DNA of 64,000 bases from Methylobacterium aquaticum (GTDB lineage Bacteria > Pseudomonadota > Alphaproteobacteria > Rhizobiales > Beijerinckiaceae), in assembly GCF_016804325.1 (NCBI RefSeq), contig NZ_CP043627.1, positions 1,126,001 to 1,190,000 on the forward strand. Reading direction: 5' to 3'. Below are positions 26,859 through 34,939 of the stretch, in pieces. Numbering within the stretch: position 1 is the stretch's first letter; each line of letters starts with the position of its first letter. The notes under the pieces are model-generated. The model was not told where the DNA came from. It saw only the letters and a list, made by a program, of their open reading frames with translations, and ran no database searches. The translations under genes and the position numbers were made by a program.

Positions 26859-27006
26859 CCCCTCTCCCGTTTGGGAGAGGGGTTGGGGGTGAGGGTGACA
26901 CGCTTCAGTGTGAAACGCTGAGCGTCGTGCTGGCCGCTCTAGGCTGAGTGCCGAACTCAGAACCGTATCACCCTCACCCCTACCCCTCTCCCAAACGGGA
27001 GAGGGG
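26859..27006. repeat. Palindromic intergenic repeat, family E
   Basis: Inverted repeat between the binding-protein gene and livH. The left arm 26859-26899 (CCTCTCCCGTTTGGGAGAGG, then GGTTGGGGGTGAGGGTGA) pairs with the right arm 26967-27006 (TCACCCTCACCCCTACCCC, then CTCTCCCAAACGGGAGAGG). Each arm is itself palindromic. In RNA it could form a long stem that might set the ratio of binding protein to permease. Confidence 0.75.
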
Positions 27007-27046
27007 ATCCCGCGTCGGCTGGATCAGGGTCGATCAATGGGGGCGT

Positions 27047-28312
27047 TTAGTTCGCCGCCGTCCCGGCCTTGACGAAGCTCGGGAACGTGATCTTCCCGTT
27101 GGCCACGGTCGGAGGCCAGATCGCCAGCTGCTTGCCGTCCTGCCACTGCATCATCATGCCCGACACGAGGCCGGGGCCGTACTTGATCGAGTGGGTGAAC
27201 TCGTCGTCCTTGCCGTAGAACTGGATGCGCCCGAGGGTGCCTTCCCAGTCGGTCTTCTCGAGCGCGTCGACGAGCTTGTCGGGATCGGTCGAGCCGGCCC
27301 GCTTCACCGCATCGGCGATGTAGTAGACCTCGTCATAGGCCGTGTAGCCGGCATATCCCGGATAGCTGCCGTACTTGGCCTTGAAGGCTTCGGCAAACGG
27401 CGCGGTCTTCGGCGTGACGGTGGTGCCGGGGGCGGCGAACATCTCGAACAGCACGCCCTCGGTGGCGCCGTTCGTCTCTTTCCAGAAGGTCGAGTTCGTC
27501 GCCTGCGAGGCGATGCCGATCATCGGGATCGGCACCTGCTGGCTGCGCCACTGCACCGTCGGCTGCACGCCGACATGCGAGATGCCGGTGACGATCACGT
27601 CGGGCTTGGCGCCCTCGATGCGGCTGAAGATCGGATTGAAGTCGGTGGTGCTCGGCGAGAACCGGATATGGTCGAGCACCTTCAGCCCGACCTTCGGCAG
27701 GCACTCCTTGTAGCCCTCGTCCAGGGGCTTCGTCCACGCAGCATCCTCGCTCATGATCACGGCGGTTTTCATCTGCCGGCCCTCGACCAGGATCGCCTTG
27801 GCGGCGTCGCAGACCGCCTGCGACTGCGCCTTCGAGGTCAGGTAGCCGTGGAAGGAGTACTTGTTGCGGGCGTAGTCCTTGTGGACGTTGAGCGGGATCT
27901 CGTTCGAGGCGGCGCCGGGGGTGATGAAGGGCAGCTTCAGCCGGGCCGACCAGGGCTGGAGTGCCAGCACCACCTCGCTGATGTAGCTGGCGATGACCGC
28001 GTGGGCCTTGTCCTCGCTCGCCGCGCGCTGGAAGGCGCGGACCGAGTCGGCGGCCGAGCTCTTGTTGTCGTAAGCGATGATCTCGATCTTGCGCCCGTCC
28101 ATCCCGCCCTTGGCGTTGATCTCGTCGGCGGCGAGCTGCGCGGCCTGGGGAATCGACGCCCCGGCGATGGCCTGCGCCTCCGCGATCACCGCGATGCGGA
28201 TCGGGTCCGCGGCCTGAACCGTCGAGAGCGAGGCATTGGCGGCCAACAGAATCGTTGAGCCAAGCAACGCGCGGACGAGCCGCCGCCTGGCGACGGATGC
28301 GCATTCCAGCAT
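27047..28312 (-). CDS. ABC transporter substrate-binding protein (LivK/amide-urea-type family)
   Basis: 421-aa periplasmic receptor. A signal peptide occupies residues about 1-35 (RRLVRALLGSTILLAANASLSTVQA). The type I periplasmic-binding fold follows with IRIAVIAEAQAIAGASIPQAAQLAADEINAKGG in the strand-helix form typical of LivK, and VIASYISEVVLALQP. The ATG at 28312 gives a proper signal peptide. It is first in a livKHM-livGF operon immediately downstream of leuCD-like genes. Ligand unknown; the enzyme neighbours suggest a cyclic amide or dicarboxylate rather than leucine. Confidence 0.85.
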   Translation of the reverse strand: MLECASVARRRLVRALLGSTILLAANASLSTVQAADPIRIAVIAEAQAIAGASIPQAAQLAADEINAKGGMDGRKIEIIAYDNKSSAADSVRAFQRAASEDKAHAVIASYISEVVLALQPWSARLKLPFITPGAASNEIPLNVHKDYARNKYSFHGYLTSKAQSQAVCDAAKAILVEGRQMKTAVIMSEDAAWTKPLDEGYKECLPKVGLKVLDHIRFSPSTTDFNPIFSRIEGAKPDVIVTGISHVGVQPTVQWRSQQVPIPMIGIASQATNSTFWKETNGATEGVLFEMFAAPGTTVTPKTAPFAEAFKAKYGSYPGYAGYTAYDEVYYIADAVKRAGSTDPDKLVDALEKTDWEGTLGRIQFYGKDDEFTHSIKYGPGLVSGMMMQWQDGKQLAIWPPTVANGKITFPSFVKAGTAAN

Positions 28313-28464
28313 GACGTTCCCTCTTCCGGCCGCTGTTTGATTGATGGCGTCGCGGCTCGGAGGGAGAGTGTAGCGGGAGCTTGTTAGATCACAAGCGGTT
28401 GATCGGAGACCTGGGAAGGCGGGCGGCGAGCCATCGCGTGGGTGCATGGCTGCCGCCGCCCGTC

Positions 28465-29072
28465 TCACCCCGCATTGGCCGGCACCCGCCACGGCGCCTC
28501 CGCTCTCACGCGGGCCTCGTAGGCCGCGATGGCCTCGGCGTGCTCGAGCGTCAGCGCCACGTCGTCGAGCCCCTCGACGAGGCAGCGCTTCTTGAACGGG
28601 TCGATCTCGAAGGGAATCGCTCGGCCGTCCGGGTCGGTTACGGTCTGGGCCGGCAGGTCGACCGTGACGGTGGCGCCGGGTTCCGCCTTGAGCCGCCCGC
28701 GCAGGGCCGCCACCGCCTCCTCGGGCAGGGTCACGGTGAGCAGCCCGTTCTTGGCGGCGTTCGACGCGAAGATGTCGCCGAAGCTCGGGGCGATCACGCA
28801 GCGGAGGCCGCCATCGACGAGCGCGTAGACCGCGCCCTCCCGCGACGAGCCGCAGCCGAAGTTGCGGTCGGTCACCAGGATGCCGGCGCCGGCGTAGGGG
28901 GGGCGTCGAGGGCGGCGGCCTCGCCGCGGCGGCGCTCGTCGTGAAACAGGAAGTTGCCGTAGCCGGCGCTGCGCGGCTTCTTCAGGAAGCGGGCGGGCAG
29001 GATCTGGTCGGTGTCGATGTTGGCGACATCGAGGGGCACCGCGACGGCCTGGAGGGTCGTGAAGGGCTGCAT
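28465..29072 (-). CDS. leuD: LeuD-like hydro-lyase small subunit, frameshifted
   Basis: Small swivelling subunit of an isopropylmalate-isomerase-type [4Fe-4S] hydro-lyase, about 202 aa when repaired. The start MQPFTTLQAVAVPLDVANIDTDQILPARFLK and the later NFGCGSSRE are LeuD hallmarks. After that motif the usual HAPWAL is GAVYAL, so a substrate-loop residue differs. The frame breaks at a G7 run (28897-28903); one more base gives LDAPPYAGAGILVTDRN. It is 1 nt downstream of the leuC-like gene. Because of the catabolic neighbours and loop change it may act on a substrate other than isopropylmalate (for example a substituted maleate), so the symbol reflects family only. Confidence 0.82.
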
Positions 29073-29073
29073 G

Positions 29074-30479
29074 TCAGCTTCTCCCGAGGCGGCGGATGTC
29101 GGTGAGGCGGCCGGTGACGGCGGCCGCCGCCGCCATGGCCGGGCTCATCAGGTGGGTGCGGGCATTCGGGCCCTGGCGGCCCGGGAAGTTGCGGTTGGTG
29201 GTCGAGGCGCAGCGCTCGCCCGCCGGCACGAGGTCGCCGTTGATGCCGACGCACATCGAGCAGCCCGGCTCGCCCCATTCGAGGCCGGCCGCGCGAAACA
29301 CCTGGTCGAGCCCTTCCGCTTCGGCCTGGCGCCGCACCGGGCCGGAGCCCGGCACGACGAGGCCGGGCACCCGCGCCGTCTGGCCGCGCAGCACGCCGGC
29401 CGCGGCGCGCAGGTCCTCGATGCGGGAATTGGTGCAGGAGCCGATGAACACCCGGTCGATCGCGACCGATTCGAGCGGCGTGCCGGGGGTGAGGCCCATA
29501 TAGTCGAGCATCGTCCGCATCTGCCCGGCCTTGGTCGGATCGGCTTCCGCGCCCGGATCCGGCACCGCGGCGGTGACGGGAAGCGCGGTCTCGGGGCTGG
29601 TACCCCAGGTGACGGTCGGGGCGATGGTGCTCGCATCCAGCGTCACCTCGCGGTCGAACCGGGCACCGTCGTCGCTCGGCAGGTCTCGCCAGGCCGCGAC
29701 CGCCCGGTCGAACAGGGCGCCCTTCGGCGCGTAGGTCCGGCCTTCGAGAAAGGCGAAGGTGGTGTCGTCGGGGGCGATCATCCCGGCTCGGGCGCCGGCC
29801 TCGATCGACATGTTGCAGATGGTGAGCCGCCCCTCCATCGACAGGCCACGGATCGCGCTGCCGGCATATTCGAGCACGTGCCCGACGGCGCCGCCGGCTC
29901 CGATCACCGCGATGATCGCCAGGATCACGTCCTTGGCGGTGACGTGGGGCCGAGCACGCCGTCGATGCCGACCCGCAGGGTCTTGGGCCGGCGCTGCCAG
30001 AGCGCTTGCGTCGCCAGAACGTGCGCCACCTCCGTCGCGCCGATGCCGAAGCCGAGCGCCCCGAAGGCGCCGTGGGTCGAGGTGTGGGAATCGCCGCAGA
30101 CGACCGTGAGGCCCGGCAGCGTCAGGCCCTGCTCCGGCGCGAGAACGTGGACGATCCCTTGCGCCCGGTCGTCGAGGCCGAAATGCCGGATGTTGTGCTT
30201 GCCCGCATTGGCGGCGAGCGTCGAGACCATGTTGGCGATCTCGGGGTCCGGGATCGGCCCCTGGCGGTCGCGGGACGGGACGTAGTGGTCGGCGACCGCG
30301 AAGGTCAGCTCCGGCCGCCGGATCGGCCGGCCGGCATGGTCGAGCATGCCGAAGGCGTGGAACGAACCCTCATGGAGCAGGTGCCGGTCGATGGCGAGGA
30401 GCGCCTGCCCGTCGGGGCGGGTCGCCATGACGTGGGCGTCCCAGACCTTGTCGAGGAGGGTGCGGGGTTGCGGGGTCAT
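29074..30479 (-). CDS. leuC: LeuC-like hydro-lyase large subunit (aconitase superfamily), frameshifted
   Basis: Large subunit of an isopropylmalate isomerase-type hydratase, about 469 aa. It begins [18 protein letters not shown] and has [40 protein letters not shown], and [11 protein letters not shown]; the Cys residues of GSCTNS and CSMC would hold the [4Fe-4S] cluster. Authentic LeuC usually has CSMCLAMN, so CSMCVGIN is a deviation. The frame breaks at a G4 run (29946-29949): five G gives [17 protein letters not shown]. It lies downstream of the FAD-oxidoreductase gene, separated by repeat D, and with leuD forms the hydration step proposed for this catabolic cluster. Confidence 0.85.
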
Positions 30480-30641
30480 CGGGCGTCCTCCGCCGTGTTG
30501 TTGTTGTCGAGAATGACGAAGCCCTCGCCGCTTTCCCGGATGACCACAGCGAAGTGGACGAAGTTCCGAAGAAGGGAGGGGGTGTGACAGGGCATGATCA
30601 AGAGCCTGTTCGACGCGTTCGACCGTGCTTTGATCCTCCAT

Positions 30642-30782
30642 CGTCATCCTGGGGCTCGCCGCAGGCGAGAACCCGGGATCCATAACCGCCGACGGGGCAG
30701 GATGAAGCGGGACACCGACAGTCTCGTCCGGCACCGTCGGCGGCTATGGATCCCGGGTTCCGCTTCGCGGCCCCAGGATGAC
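30642..30782. repeat. Palindromic intergenic repeat, family D
   Basis: 141-bp element with inverted ends TCATCCTGGGG / CCCCAGGATGA and inner arms AACCCGGGATCCATA / TATGGATCCCGGGTT, plus GCCGACGG / CCGTCGGC. It fills much of the 367-bp gap between the leuC-like gene and the flavoprotein gene, in which I see no gene. Related copies lie at 37567-37703 and 44668-44803. Confidence 0.75.
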
Positions 30783-30846
30783 GCGGTGGGTAGAACAGTC
30801 GTTGCGATTCATCGCACAGGTCCGGGAGATGGTGAGGCGCTGTGAT

Positions 30847-32241
30847 CTAACAAACCCCCATCGCCCCCGCCGCTTGGCCCGCGATGCGCCCGAGCGCCAC
30901 GGCGGCCAAGAGCCCGTTGCCCGAGAGATACCCCCCGGGCCCCGTCCCCGAAACGCCACAGGCGGCGCCCCCCGCCGCGAACAGGTTCGGGATCGGCGCG
31001 CCGTCTTGCGTCAGCACCCGCGCGTCGTGATCGACCACGAGGCCGCCTTGCGTATGGAACAGCGCCCCGGTCACCCGGACCGCCCGGTAGGGAGCGGTCA
31101 GCGCCGGCACGCCCGCGAAGGAGCGCCCGAACCCGTCCCGTCCCCCCTCGCGCTTCAGCGCCTCGACCTCGGCGAGCGTGGCCTCCAGCGCCGCCTCCGG
31201 CAGGTGCAGCCGCGCCGCGAGCTCGGCGATCGTGTCCGCCGCGACGATCGCCCCGGCGGCCTCGGCCCGGCGGAAATCCTCGAACTGGCGGGCGATCGCC
31301 GCGATGCGTTCGTCGAACACCGTGACGGCGAGGCCGTCGGGCTGGCGCAGCACTTCCGCCGCCTGCTCGGAATAGCCCTTGCTCTCGTTCGAGAACCGGC
31401 GCCCCTCCAGGTTCACCTGGAACCCGCCCTCGGTGACCGTGGCCCAGGTGATCAGGATGCCATGCGGATGCGCCACCGAGCCGTGGCCCTGGTGGCCCGA
31501 GAGGTGGCGGGTCGCCGCCCCCAGGGCCTCGCCCCAGAGCAGTGCGTCGCCCTGGTTGCCCTCGTGGCCGAAATAGAGGGCGCCGGCGAGGTCCGGCACG
31601 TGCTGCGCCACCAGGGCCTTGTTGCCGCCATAGCCGTTGCAGGCGAGCACCAGGGCTCCACAGGCGACGCGCTCGCGCGAGCCGTCGGGGCGCATGAGGC
31701 TGAAGCCCCGGATCGCGTCGCCCTCCCGGTACAGCGTCTCGACGACGGCCTCGCACAGGATCGGGATACCCGTTTCCTCGACGGCGCGTGCGAGCCGATC
31801 GACCAGTTCCTCCCCCGACCGGCTCGGCAGGCCGTGCATGCGGTTCGCCGAATGGCCCGGATAGCGGAAGTCGGTGATGACCGAGAAGGGCAGGCCGTGG
31901 CTGTCCGCGAGCCATTCGAGCGCCGGGCCGACGCTGCCGGCGAGGCGCGCGACGAGGGCCGGATCGGGCTCGTCCTTGGCCTTCGCCATGATGTCGGCGG
32001 CAAACAAGGTCGGGCTGTCCTCCAGGCCGGCCTCGCGCTGCCAGCGGGTGCCGGGGGCCGGGATCAGCCCGGCCGAGAGGGCGGTGGAGCCGCGGGGCAC
32101 GGGATCGCGCTCGATCACCAGCACCTCGGCCCCGGCCTCGTGCGCGGCCAGCGCCGCCACCAGCCCGGCGGCACCGGCCCCGATCACCGCGACCGGGACC
32201 TCGATGTCGAAGGCGACTCCCTTGGCGGATTCGACCCTCAT
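30847..32241 (-). CDS. FAD-dependent oxidoreductase (fumarate reductase/succinate dehydrogenase flavoprotein-like)
   Basis: 464-aa soluble flavoprotein. The N-terminal dinucleotide motif is PVAVIGAGAAGLVAALAAHEAG, followed by the acidic ERDP and GSTALSAGLIPA, typical of the FAD_binding_2 family (fumarate reductase, 3-ketosteroid dehydrogenase, urocanate and tricarballylate oxidoreductases). The second FAD motif near the C-terminus is LFAAGGAACGVSG...GGYLSGNGLL. A conserved YFGHEGNQGDA and HGILITWAT occupy the capping domain. Expected chemistry is insertion or reduction of a C=C bond next to a carboxylate. The start overlaps the upstream hydrolase stop by 4 nt. The substrate is not known. Confidence 0.82.
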   Translation of the reverse strand: MRVESAKGVAFDIEVPVAVIGAGAAGLVAALAAHEAGAEVLVIERDPVPRGSTALSAGLIPAPGTRWQREAGLEDSPTLFAADIMAKAKDEPDPALVARLAGSVGPALEWLADSHGLPFSVITDFRYPGHSANRMHGLPSRSGEELVDRLARAVEETGIPILCEAVVETLYREGDAIRGFSLMRPDGSRERVACGALVLACNGYGGNKALVAQHVPDLAGALYFGHEGNQGDALLWGEALGAATRHLSGHQGHGSVAHPHGILITWATVTEGGFQVNLEGRRFSNESKGYSEQAAEVLRQPDGLAVTVFDERIAAIARQFEDFRRAEAAGAIVAADTIAELAARLHLPEAALEATLAEVEALKREGGRDGFGRSFAGVPALTAPYRAVRVTGALFHTQGGLVVDHDARVLTQDGAPIPNLFAAGGAACGVSGTGPGGYLSGNGLLAAVALGRIAGQAAGAMGVC

Positions 32242-32876
32242 GCGGGCAGCTCCGCCGAAATCTCTGCCAGGATCTCCGCGACCGCGGCAACGCGGCAGAC
32301 GGGTTTCAGCGCGTCGATCGCGGTCCGGTGCACGGCGGGCGAGAAGGCCGCGCAGGCATCCGACAGCACGGTCACCGAGAAATCGCGGACATGGGCGTCG
32401 CGCACCGTCGAGGCGACGCCGCCATTGGTGACGATGCCCGAGACCAGCAGCCGCTCGATCCCCGCCTTGCGCAGGACCCATTCGAGCCGGGTCATGTAGA
32501 AGGCCGAGTAGGCGACCTTCTCGACCGTGAGGTCCGCCGGCTGGAGTTCGTCCACCAGCGCGTGGCCCCAGTCGCCGGGCAAGAAGTCGCCCCGCTTCAG
32601 GAACGGCCGCAATTCGCGCAGGTGGGGCGAGATCATCGGCTCGCCGCCCTTGCCCGGCACCAGGGTGAAGTGGGTCGAGACGATGAACCCGCCGCGCGCC
32701 CGGATCAGCTCGGCGAGCGGCCGAACGGTGGCCGGCACCGCGGCGATCTCGGGCGCGGACTGCCCGGCCCGGCCATAGGCGCCGTCCGGGTGCAGGAAGT
32801 CGTTCTGGAGATCGCAGATCAGCAGCGCCGTGCGCTCCATCGGGATCGGGGCATGGCTCATGCGAACTTGGCTCAT
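32238..32876 (-). CDS. Isochorismatase-like hydrolase lacking the catalytic cysteine
   Basis: 212-aa protein of the isochorismatase/cysteine hydrolase superfamily. Catalytic Asp is visible in ALLICDLQNDFLHP and Lys in VEKVAYSAFY. At the nucleophile position the sequence is TNGGVASTVRDA, where amidases such as N-carbamoylsarcosine or maleamate hydrolase have TxxCVxxT. The cysteine is therefore replaced by Gly, as in cysteine-free isochorismatase-type members. Start MSQVRMSHAP at 32876 overlaps the hyuA stop (ATGA). In HyuAB operons this family usually opens a carbamoyl or half-amide product; the missing Cys makes that uncertain. Confidence 0.82.
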   Translation of the reverse strand: MSQVRMSHAPIPMERTALLICDLQNDFLHPDGAYGRAGQSAPEIAAVPATVRPLAELIRARGGFIVSTHFTLVPGKGGEPMISPHLRELRPFLKRGDFLPGDWGHALVDELQPADLTVEKVAYSAFYMTRLEWVLRKAGIERLLVSGIVTNGGVASTVRDAHVRDFSVTVLSDACAAFSPAVHRTAIDALKPVCRVAAVAEILAEISAELPA

Positions 32877-34939
32877 GCGGGGGCTCCCGTGCGGGTGACG
32901 ACCACGTTGCCGAGCCGGTCGACCCGGGCCGTCAGGTCGGGATCGACCACGGTGGTGGCGTCGGGCTGCTCCAGGATCGCCGGGCCGGGGATCTCGGCGC
33001 CGACCGGCAGCGCGAGCCGGGCGTAGACCGCCGCCTCGTGCCAGGCGCCGGCAAACCAGACCGGCCGGCTGCCGGTGCGGGCGGTCTCCAGGGAGGCGTC
33101 CGCCCCCGGCGCGAGGGCGGCGAGGTCGAAATGCGGCCGCCGGCCGATCGCGGCGGTGCGCAGGTTGACGATCCGGGTGCCCAACCCCGGCAGCAGGCGG
33201 CTGAACGAGGTGCGGTAGGCCGCCTCGAACGCCTGCTGGATGATCGCCGGGGTGATGCCGGTGGTGCCGTCCTTCACCGTCACCGGCAGCGCCACCGCGA
33301 CGGTATGGGTCTGGCCGACATAGTGCATGTCGAGCTCGAACACCGTGTCGATCCGCGAGACGGTGAGGCCGGCGGCCTCGACGACCTCGCGGGCAGCGTC
33401 GGCTTCCGCCACCATCCGCCGGTCGAGGGCGGCGGCGTCGAGGTTCGACAGCGACAGGTTGAGGGTCTGGACATGGTCGTGGCGGATATCGGCGATGACG
33501 CAGCCGAGCGCCGAGGTGACGCCCGGATAGCGCGGCACGAGCGCGCCGCGCAGGCCCACATCCTTGATCAGCGCGCCGACATGGAGCGCACCGCCGCCGC
33601 CGAACGGCACCGCTGCGAACTTCTGCGGATCGTGGCCGCGCTCGATCGAGACGAGGCGGATCGCGCCGGCCATCTTGCCGTCGGCGACGCGCACGATGGC
33701 TTCGGCCGCCGCCATCACGTCGAGGCCGAGCGGGGCTGCGACATGCTCGTGGATCGCGGCCTTGGCCGCCTCGACGTCGAGGCGCTTCAGCGCCCCGCCG
33801 ATCGGCCGCTCGGCGTTGATGCGGCCGAGCACCACGTTGGCGTCGGTGAGCGTCGGGCGGGTGTTGCCCTGGCCGTAGCAGACCGGGCCGGGCCGCGAGC
33901 CGGCGCTCTCCGGCCCGACCTGGAGCAGGCCGCCGGCATCGACATGGGCGATCGAGCCGCCGCCGGCGCCGATCGTGCTGATCTCGATCATCGGCGTGCG
34001 GATGACGAGGCCGAAATCGATCGTCGTCTGGGCGGCCAAGGCCGTCTCGCCCTCGACCACCAGCGACACGTCGAAGGAGGTGCCGCCGAGATCGCCCGTG
34101 ATCACGTTCGGGAAACCGGCCTCCTTGGCGATGGCGGCGGCCGCGATGACGCCGGCCGCCGGACCCGACAGGGCGGTGCGGACGGGAAGCCGCCGGGCGG
34201 TGGCGGTCGACATCACGCCGCCGTTGGACTGGACGATGTGGAAGCGGCCCTCGAACCCCTCGGATTCCAGCGCCCGGTCGAGCTTGCCGAGATAGCTGCC
34301 GACCACCGGCTGGAGATAGGCGTTGAGCACGGTCGTCGAGGTGCGCTCGAACTCGCGGATCTCCGGCAGGATGCCGGACGAGCGCTCGACATTGGCGTTC
34401 GGCCACACGGCGGCGGCCGCTTCCATGGCCGCCCGCTCGTTCTCCGGGTTGGCGTAGGCGTTGACGAAGCAGATCGCCAGGGCCTCGGCGCCGTTGGCGA
34501 GAAGGGCGCGGGCGGCCTCCGCCACCTGGTCCGGGTTCACCGCCTCACGGATCGTGCCGTCGGCGAGCGTCCGCTCGTCGACTTCCAGCCTGAGATCGCG
34601 GTCGACCACGGGGACGAAGTCGCCCCACAGGCCCCAGGTATGGCGCCGGTCGCGGCGGCGCATCTCCAGCACGTCGCGAAAGCCGCGGGTGGTGATGAGG
34701 CCGATTCGGGCGCCCTTGCGCTCCAGCAGCGCGTTGGTGCCCACCGTCGTCCCGTGGACGATCGAGGCGAGGCCGGCGACCGGGCCGAACCCTTTCAGGC
34801 CGGCGAGGAAGCCCACCGCCTCGTCGCCGCGGTTCGACGGGACCTTGCCGGTCTGGAAGCGGCCGGCGGCCTCGTCGTAATAGAACAGGTCGGTGAAGGT
34901 GCCGCCGACATCGACGCCGACGATGGCGCGGGGGGTCAT
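32873..34939 (-). CDS. hyuA: Hydantoinase/oxoprolinase family protein, HyuA subunit
   Basis: 688-aa ATP-binding subunit of an N-methylhydantoinase/5-oxoprolinase/acetone carboxylase-type enzyme. The N-terminal actin-like fold shows GVDVGGTFTDLFYYD and HGTTVGTNALLERKGARIGLITTRGFRD. The middle has QSNGGVMSTATARRLPVRTALSGPAAGV, GDLGGTSFDVSLV and GAGGGSIA, and the C-terminal part FGGGGALHVGALIKD. Known relatives hydrolyse a cyclic amide or lactam with ATP. The ATG at 34939 overlaps the hyuB stop by 4 nt. With HyuB and the adjacent hydrolase it suggests ring opening of a cyclic amide/imide; which one cannot be told. Confidence 0.9.
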   Translation of the reverse strand: MTPRAIVGVDVGGTFTDLFYYDEAAGRFQTGKVPSNRGDEAVGFLAGLKGFGPVAGLASIVHGTTVGTNALLERKGARIGLITTRGFRDVLEMRRRDRRHTWGLWGDFVPVVDRDLRLEVDERTLADGTIREAVNPDQVAEAARALLANGAEALAICFVNAYANPENERAAMEAAAAVWPNANVERSSGILPEIREFERTSTTVLNAYLQPVVGSYLGKLDRALESEGFEGRFHIVQSNGGVMSTATARRLPVRTALSGPAAGVIAAAAIAKEAGFPNVITGDLGGTSFDVSLVVEGETALAAQTTIDFGLVIRTPMIEISTIGAGGGSIAHVDAGGLLQVGPESAGSRPGPVCYGQGNTRPTLTDANVVLGRINAERPIGGALKRLDVEAAKAAIHEHVAAPLGLDVMAAAEAIVRVADGKMAGAIRLVSIERGHDPQKFAAVPFGGGGALHVGALIKDVGLRGALVPRYPGVTSALGCVIADIRHDHVQTLNLSLSNLDAAALDRRMVAEADAAREVVEAAGLTVSRIDTVFELDMHYVGQTHTVAVALPVTVKDGTTGITPAIIQQAFEAAYRTSFSRLLPGLGTRIVNLRTAAIGRRPHFDLAALAPGADASLETARTGSRPVWFAGAWHEAAVYARLALPVGAEIPGPAILEQPDATTVVDPDLTARVDRLGNVVVTRTGAPA

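Noticed and set aside
28465..30479. Split leuC/leuD as real pseudogenes
   Set aside because: Single-base breaks in G/C runs, both halves fully conserved, and the same error type seen in many other genes.
32238..34406. 722-aa open frame covering the hydrolase and part of hyuA
   Set aside because: Its first 510 residues are an out-of-frame shadow of hyuA; the real hydrolase starts at 32876.
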